A stretch of DNA of 9,955 nt from assembly GCA_017461685.1 (NCBI GenBank), contig JAFTXF010000092.1, positions 1-9,955 of the forward strand. Direction: 5' to 3'. Below are positions 6,311-9,955 of this stretch, piece after piece. The notes under the pieces are model-generated. The model was given only the letters and a program-made list of their open reading frames with translations. It had not been told where the DNA came from and searched no databases. Position 1 is the first letter of the stretch. Each line of letters starts with the position of its first letter. A program made the translations under genes and the position numbers. The DNA is from Lachnospiraceae bacterium (GTDB taxonomy: Bacteria > Bacillota > Clostridia > Lachnospirales > Lachnospiraceae).

Positions 6311-6337
6311 GACAAAAGCGAACATATGTTTTATTCT
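6309..6337 (+). promoter_or_regulatory. recA promoter
   Basis: A consensus TTGACA -35 (6309-6314), a 17-base spacer and a TATTCT -10 (6332-6337) give a sigma-A promoter starting near 6344. A/T tracts lie upstream. The spacer contains one LexA box and a second lies just past the start site, so the promoter is expected to be repressed by LexA and opened during the SOS response. Confidence 0.75.
6319..6332. promoter_or_regulatory. LexA (SOS) box 1 of recA
   Basis: CGAACATATGTTTT matches the Gram-positive LexA consensus CGAAC-N4-GTTCG in the left half, and GTT in the right half, losing the final CG. It occupies the spacer and the first base of the -10 element, so bound LexA would block RNA polymerase. 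Confidence 0.72.
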
Positions 6338-6347
6338 AATATCAGAC

Positions 6348-6361
6348 AGAACGTTTGTTCC
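6348..6361. promoter_or_regulatory. LexA (SOS) box 2 of recA
   Basis: AGAACGTTTGTTCC has a perfect GAAC-N4-GTTC core (6349-6360), with A and C replacing the outer C and G of the consensus. It starts about four bases past the predicted transcription start. Its centre is 29 bases from that of box 1, slightly under three helical turns, placing the two boxes on nearly the same DNA face. Confidence 0.75.
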
Positions 6362-6387
6362 CTTTTGACATAGATGGGATAGGGTTT

Positions 6388-6412
6388 GGTACTGTTTCTG
6401 TGAACAGCTACC
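6388..6412 (+). promoter_or_regulatory. Stem-loop in the recA 5' leader
   Basis: GGTACTGTT (6388-6396) pairs with AACAG (6403-6407) and TACC (6409-6412) across a bulged C at 6408, giving nine pairs and a 6-base loop. It sits mid-leader, some 44 bases after the predicted start and 50 before the recA ATG. No strong U tract follows, so an attenuator is unlikely; an mRNA-stabilising or regulatory fold is possible. Confidence 0.4.
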
Positions 6413-6462
6413 CGGATTTACTGTTTTATTACTGAGACCTGGAGAGATTAAGGAGATAGAAC

Positions 6463-7533
6463 ATGGATAAAAATGAGAAACTGAAAGCATTTGATGCAGC
6501 ATTAGGACACATTGAAAAGCAATACGGCAAGGGTGCAGTTATGAAGCTGGGAGATTCTTCTGCCCAGATGAATGTTGAGACGATACCTACTGGTGCACTT
6601 AGTCTGGATATTGCATTAGGGCTTGGAGGTATTCCAAAAGGACGTATTATTGAGATTTACGGTCCTGAGTCTTCCGGTAAGACTACTGTTACATTACATA
6701 TGATTGCTGAGGTACAGAAGCGAGGCGGTATTGCGGGCTTTATTGATGCTGAGCATGCCCTTGACCCTGTATATGCGAAGAATATCGGCGTGGATATTGA
6801 TAATTTATATATATCCCAGCCGGATAACGGGGAGCAGGCTCTTGAGATTACTGAGACTATGGTACGCTCGGGTGCTATTGACATTATTGTAGTAGACTCT
6901 GTTGCCGCATTGGTACCAAAGGCTGAGATTGACGGTGATATGGGAGACTCGCATGTAGGTCTGCAGGCCAGACTTATGTCTCAGGCACTGCGTAAGCTGA
7001 CAGGTGTTATCAGCAAGTCTAACTGTACCGTTATCTTTATTAATCAGCTCCGTGAGAAGGTTGGTGTTATGTTCGGTAATCCTGAGACGACTACCGGCGG
7101 CAGAGCGCTGAAGTTCTATGCTTCTGTGCGTCTGGATGTCAGAAGGATTGAATCCTTAAAGCAGGGTGGAGATGTGATCGGCAACCGTACCAGAGTTAAG
7201 GTTGTAAAAAACAAGATTGCTCCGCCGTTTAAGGAGGCCGAGTTTGATATTATGTTTGGCGAAGGTATTTCTACAGTGGGTGATATCGTCGATCTTGCTG
7301 CTAACTGTGATGTGATCCGTAAATCCGGTGCATGGTATTCTTACGAAGGCAATAAGATTGGTCAGGGCAGAGAGAACACCAAGACATTCTTAAAGGAGCA
7401 TCCGGAGTTATTACTTGAAGTAGAACAAAAGGTTCGTGAACATTATGGATTACAGGCAGACACCGTGACAGCCGGCAGCAGCGAGACTGCAGCCAAGTCA
7501 GCGCGCAAAGCTGGTACAGAAGAGGAAGTATAA
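6463..7533 (+). CDS. recA: Recombinase RecA
   Basis: Full-length RecA of 356 residues. It polymerises on single-stranded DNA, pairs it with homologous duplex, and as the activated filament stimulates LexA self-cleavage. Walker A is GPESSGKTT (67-75), with Lys73. The Walker B aspartate is Asp145 in IDIIVVDS. The Glu of FIDAEHALDP and the L2 DNA-binding loop around GNPETTTGGRALKFYASVR are intact. The C-terminal tail ends GTEEEV, a modest acidic tail. A strong AAGGAG (6450-6455) lies 7 bases before the ATG. The leader is about 119 bases, with two LexA boxes at the promoter, so SOS induction is expected. recX follows after 9 bases. Confidence 0.98.
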   Translation: MDKNEKLKAFDAALGHIEKQYGKGAVMKLGDSSAQMNVETIPTGALSLDIALGLGGIPKGRIIEIYGPESSGKTTVTLHMIAEVQKRGGIAGFIDAEHALDPVYAKNIGVDIDNLYISQPDNGEQALEITETMVRSGAIDIIVVDSVAALVPKAEIDGDMGDSHVGLQARLMSQALRKLTGVISKSNCTVIFINQLREKVGVMFGNPETTTGGRALKFYASVRLDVRRIESLKQGGDVIGNRTRVKVVKNKIAPPFKEAEFDIMFGEGISTVGDIVDLAANCDVIRKSGAWYSYEGNKIGQGRENTKTFLKEHPELLLEVEQKVREHYGLQADTVTAGSSETAAKSARKAGTEEEV

Positions 7534-7542
7534 TCTGACGCT

Positions 7543-8172
7543 ATGATAGTTACAGATATTACAGAATACAATACAAGAAAGGTGCTCGTCCGTTTAGATG
7601 GGCACCTTATCTTTCCGCTTTACAAAGGGGAATTGAGAAAGTATCATATAGTTTGTGGTGAAGTATTGGCTCCGGAGATTTGCAGGGAACTTTTGGAGGA
7701 AGTGCTGCCAAAGCGTGTGAAACTTCGGGCGATGGGACTTTTGCAGAAGAGAAGTTATACAAGAGAGAGTCTTAGACGTAAGCTTCTCGAGAACAGATAT
7801 CCGGAAGACATGATTGACGATGCCTTGGATTATGTGGCTTCTTATCATTATTTGGATGATGACAGATATGTAGAGGAATATATTCGTTGTTATGGTGCCA
7901 GTCGCAGCAAACGCAGAATTCTGCAGGATCTGTATAAGAAAGGTATTAGTCAGGAGACAGCAGAACGTGTTTGGCAGCAATTTGAAGAAGACAATGAGCC
8001 TGCAGATGAAACTGCACAGATTATGTCATTGATTCGCAAAAAAGGATTTGATGCCGCGCAGGCAGATAGAAAAGAAATTGCCAGAATGATGAATTATTTA
8101 TATCGAAAAGGATACAGCCCGGAAGACATCAGGCGTTGCTTATATGCGGATGAGATGTTTCAGGAGTGGTGA
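7543..8172 (+). CDS. recX: Regulatory protein RecX
   Basis: Predicted 209 residues. RecX proteins bind RecA and modulate filament growth and disassembly. The protein is rich in charged helices arranged as repeated three-helix units. The core RSYTRESLRRKLLENRYPED (about 75-94), followed by YLDDDRYVEEYI, is typical of RecX, as is a later SKRRILQDLYKKGIS stretch. The N-terminal part (MIVTDITEY onward, with a VLVRLDGHLIFPLYKGEL segment) matches the longer Clostridia form. The ATG lies 9 bases after recA's stop, and no convincing ribosome binding site precedes it: the nearest purine run (AGAGG, 7521-7525) is 17 bases away. Translational coupling to recA, giving far less RecX than RecA, is a reasonable inference and suits its role. 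It should share the SOS-controlled recA transcript. Confidence 0.92.
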   Translation: MIVTDITEYNTRKVLVRLDGHLIFPLYKGELRKYHIVCGEVLAPEICRELLEEVLPKRVKLRAMGLLQKRSYTRESLRRKLLENRYPEDMIDDALDYVASYHYLDDDRYVEEYIRCYGASRSKRRILQDLYKKGISQETAERVWQQFEEDNEPADETAQIMSLIRKKGFDAAQADRKEIARMMNYLYRKGYSPEDIRRCLYADEMFQEW

Positions 8173-8188
8173 AAGTGCCTCCGTATTC

Positions 8189-8204
8189 ATCAAAATATTT
8201 TGAT
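8189..8204. repeat. 16-base perfect palindrome after recX
   Basis: ATCAAAATATTTTGAT reads the same on both strands and starts 17 bases after the recX stop. Flanking TCCG (8180-8183) and CGGA (8211-8214) can close a larger hairpin around it. There is no U tract after it, so it is not a clear terminator. It could be an operator for a dimeric regulator or a transcript-end hairpin. Confidence 0.45.
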
Positions 8205-8236
8205 AGCAGTCGGATAGGCGTGTAACAGAAAATTAC

Positions 8237-8258
8237 GAAAAATACAAGTAGATTTTTC
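8237..8258. repeat. 7-base inverted repeat directly upstream of the rny -35
   Basis: GAAAAAT (8237-8243) and ATTTTTC (8252-8258) are exact reverse complements around 8 bases, ending one base before the TTGACA of the rny promoter. The A and T tracts may serve as an UP element for RNA polymerase alpha; the symmetry may be incidental. Confidence 0.35.
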
Positions 8259-8259
8259 C

Positions 8260-8288
8260 TTGACATTATGCAATTTTTACATTACAAT
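8260..8288 (+). promoter_or_regulatory. Strong sigma-A-type promoter of rny
   Basis: TTGACA (8260-8265), a 17-base spacer and TACAAT (8283-8288) differ from the perfect consensus by one base. Transcription should start near 8295, giving a leader of about 67 bases. The gene can therefore be expressed apart from the SOS-controlled recA-recX unit. Confidence 0.8.
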
Positions 8289-8295
8289 TAAAAGA

Positions 8296-8333
8296 GTGTA
8301 TTTGCAATTTGTTCTTTTATACAAATAGTACAC
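8296..8333 (+). promoter_or_regulatory. Predicted 5'-terminal hairpin of the rny mRNA
   Basis: GTGTA (8296-8300) pairs with TACAC (8329-8333), and TTTG (8301-8304) with CAAA (8322-8325), across a three-base bulge (8326-8328). The stem starts at about the first transcribed base. A base-paired 5' end is a known stabiliser of Gram-positive mRNAs. The stem is AU-rich, so stability is uncertain. Confidence 0.38.
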
Positions 8334-8344
8334 AAAAATTTAAT

Positions 8345-8359
8345 AAGGAGGAGCTTCCT
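8345..8359 (+). promoter_or_regulatory. Strong ribosome binding site of rny, possibly in a small hairpin
   Basis: AAGGAGGAG (8345-8353) is a near-perfect Shine-Dalgarno sequence; its AGGAGG ends 10 bases before the ATG and fixes the start. AGGAG (8346-8350) can also pair with TTCCT (8355-8359) around a GAGC tetraloop (one G-U pair), which would partly hide the site. Confidence 0.6.
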
Positions 8360-8361
8360 GT

Positions 8362-9918
8362 ATGTTGTCTATCGGCATAGTTTGTCTGATAGTTCTGGCA
8401 TGTCTCGTAGTAGCTATTCCGGTTACCGTTGTAATCACCATTGCATATCGTAAGAATGTATCCGAGAAGAAGATTGGTAACGCAGAGGAAAAGGCTAGAG
8501 AAATTATCGATGAAGCTCTCAAAACTGCTGATGCAAAGAAGCGTGAATCCACTTTAGAGATTAAAGAAGAATCCATCCGTGCAAAGAACGAATTGGATAA
8601 GGAGATTAAGGAACGCAGAGCAGAAGTTCAGCGTTATGAAAGACGTGTTCAGCAGAAAGAAGAAAACATCGATAAAAAATCAGATGCTATCGAAAAGAAA
8701 GAAGCAGGCTTAGTAGAGAGAGAAAAGGCTCTTGAAAAAGAGAAAGTAGAAATCTCTAAGCTTAGCGAACAAAGAGTACAGGAACTGGAAAGAATCTCTG
8801 GTCTTACCTCCGACCAGGCAAAAGACTACTTATTGAAAATTGTTGAAGATGAAGTAAAACATGAAACCGCTCTTATGATTAAAGAAATGGACACAAGAGC
8901 AAAAGAAGAAGCAGACAAGAGAGCAAGAGATTATGTGGTTACCGCTATTCAGAAATGTGCAGCTGACCATGTATCTGAAACAACGATTTCTGTTGTACAG
9001 CTTCCGAACGACGAGATGAAGGGTCGCATCATTGGTCGAGAAGGACGTAATATTCGTACTTTAGAGACTATGACAGGTGTAGACTTAATCATTGACGATA
9101 CTCCGGAAGCAGTTGTGTTGTCCAGCTTTGATCCGATTCGAAGAGAGGTAGCAAGGATTGCCCTTGAGAGGCTGATTGTTGACGGTCGTATCCATCCGGC
9201 TCGTATTGAGGAAATGGTGGAAAAGGCTCAGCGTGATGTCGAAATTATGATTAAAGAGGAAGGTGAAGCAGCAACTCTTGAAGTTGGTGTTCATGGCATA
9301 CATCCGGAATTGATTCGCTTACTTGGTAAGATGAAATTCAGAACCAGTTACGGACAGAATGCATTGAAGCATTCTGTGGAAGTGGCACAGCTTTCCGGCT
9401 TGCTGGCGGCAGAGCTTGGCTTGGATGTCAGAATTGCAAAGCGTGCAGGTTTGTTACATGATATCGGTAAAGCCGTTGACCGCGAGATGGAAGGTACTCA
9501 CATTCAGTTAGGTGTAGAGCTTTGTAAGAAGTACAAAGAAAATGCTACGGTTATCAATGCTGTAGAGTCTCATCATGGTGATGTGGAGCCAAATTCTTTA
9601 ATTTCCTGTTTGGTACAGGCTGCAGATACGATTTCTGCTGCACGTCCGGGTGCCAGACGTGAAACGTTTGAAGCTTATACAACCCGATTAAAACAATTAG
9701 AAGAAATCACAAACAATTTCAAAGGTGTAGACAAATCTTTTGCTATTCAAGCAGGTAGAGAGATTCGAGTAATGGTAGTTCCAGAGCAGGTATCTGACGC
9801 AGATATGATTTTAATGGCTCGTGACATTTCTAAGAAGATTGAAGCTGAAATGGAATATCCAGGTCAGATTAAAGTAAATCTTATTAGAGAGAGCCGCGCT
9901 GTTGATTACGCAAAGTAA
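8362..9918 (+). CDS. rny: Ribonuclease Y
   Basis: Predicted 518 residues (B. subtilis 520). RNase Y is a membrane-anchored endoribonuclease that starts bulk mRNA decay in many Firmicutes. Visible order: an N-terminal membrane helix (about 4-28); a long, highly charged coiled coil (about 35-190); a KH RNA-binding domain with GRIIGREGRNI (221-231); and an HD metal-dependent domain. In the HD domain His337, His366-Asp367 (LLHDIGKA), His404-His405 (HHGD) and Asp422 are all present, so it should be catalytically competent. The ATG at 8362 follows a strong AAGGAGGAG site. It has its own near-consensus promoter after recX. Its 5' half uses GAA over GAG (about 18 to 6 between 8461 and 8770), the reverse of yicC, which would fit high expression. 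Only 37 bases follow the stop, too few to show a terminator. Confidence 0.97.
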   Translation: MLSIGIVCLIVLACLVVAIPVTVVITIAYRKNVSEKKIGNAEEKAREIIDEALKTADAKKRESTLEIKEESIRAKNELDKEIKERRAEVQRYERRVQQKEENIDKKSDAIEKKEAGLVEREKALEKEKVEISKLSEQRVQELERISGLTSDQAKDYLLKIVEDEVKHETALMIKEMDTRAKEEADKRARDYVVTAIQKCAADHVSETTISVVQLPNDEMKGRIIGREGRNIRTLETMTGVDLIIDDTPEAVVLSSFDPIRREVARIALERLIVDGRIHPARIEEMVEKAQRDVEIMIKEEGEAATLEVGVHGIHPELIRLLGKMKFRTSYGQNALKHSVEVAQLSGLLAAELGLDVRIAKRAGLLHDIGKAVDREMEGTHIQLGVELCKKYKENATVINAVESHHGDVEPNSLISCLVQAADTISAARPGARRETFEAYTTRLKQLEEITNNFKGVDKSFAIQAGREIRVMVVPEQVSDADMILMARDISKKIEAEMEYPGQIKVNLIRESRAVDYAK

Positions 9919-9955
9919 TTGTACAAGCATGCACAGTTTTAAGTAAGTAAATTAA

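Noticed and set aside
9919..9932. Adjacent small palindromes TTGTACAA and GCATGC after rny
   Set aside because: They are too short and at the window edge; they may belong to a terminator beyond it, but nothing can be supported here.

Overview
The window looks like chromosomal core DNA from a Gram-positive anaerobe of the Clostridia, most likely a Lachnospiraceae-type organism. Three things point there: AGGAGG-type ribosome binding sites, Gram-positive LexA boxes (GAAC-N4-GTTC) in front of recA, and the gene set RqcH / YicC / Gmk / omega / RimO / PgsA / CinA / RecA / RecX / RNase Y. The genus cannot be fixed from this sequence. I see no mobile element, CRISPR array, rRNA or tRNA, and no broken gene. 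The one partial gene is cut only by the window edge.

Layout. Positions 1-891 hold the first 297 codons of rqcH on the minus strand. A 204-base divergent control region (892-1095) carries two opposed sigma-A-type promoters separated by a 13-base tandem direct repeat. Everything after that is on the plus strand. A first module, yicC-gmk-rpoZ (1096-2861), is tightly packed with gaps of 19 and 1 bases. A 226-base gap (2862-3087) with nested inverted repeats follows. A second module, rimO-pgsA-cinA (3088-6252), has a 14-base overlap and then a 2-base gap. A 210-base gap holds a possible terminator, the recA promoter, two LexA boxes and a leader hairpin. recA-recX (6463-8172) is a 9-base-spaced pair. 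A 189-base gap with a palindrome and a strong promoter precedes rny (8362-9918). The last 37 bases carry no supportable feature.

How the genes fit together. RqcH and omega serve translation quality control and transcription. Gmk makes GDP from GMP. YicC and RNase Y are two unrelated endoribonucleases of RNA turnover. RimO modifies ribosomal protein S12. PgsA makes phosphatidylglycerol phosphate. CinA is a competence/damage-linked protein with an NMN-deamidase-type domain. RecA and RecX are the recombinase and its modulator, under evident SOS control. The order pgsA-cinA-recA-(recX)-rny is a familiar Firmicutes neighbourhood.

No undescribed multi-gene system is evident. The less ordinary signals lie in the four intergenic regions: a repeat between divergent promoters, 5'-terminal hairpins predicted on both ribonuclease mRNAs, competing hairpins ahead of recA, and a nested-helix element ahead of rimO. 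All structures and promoters were found by eye and are unfolded and untested.
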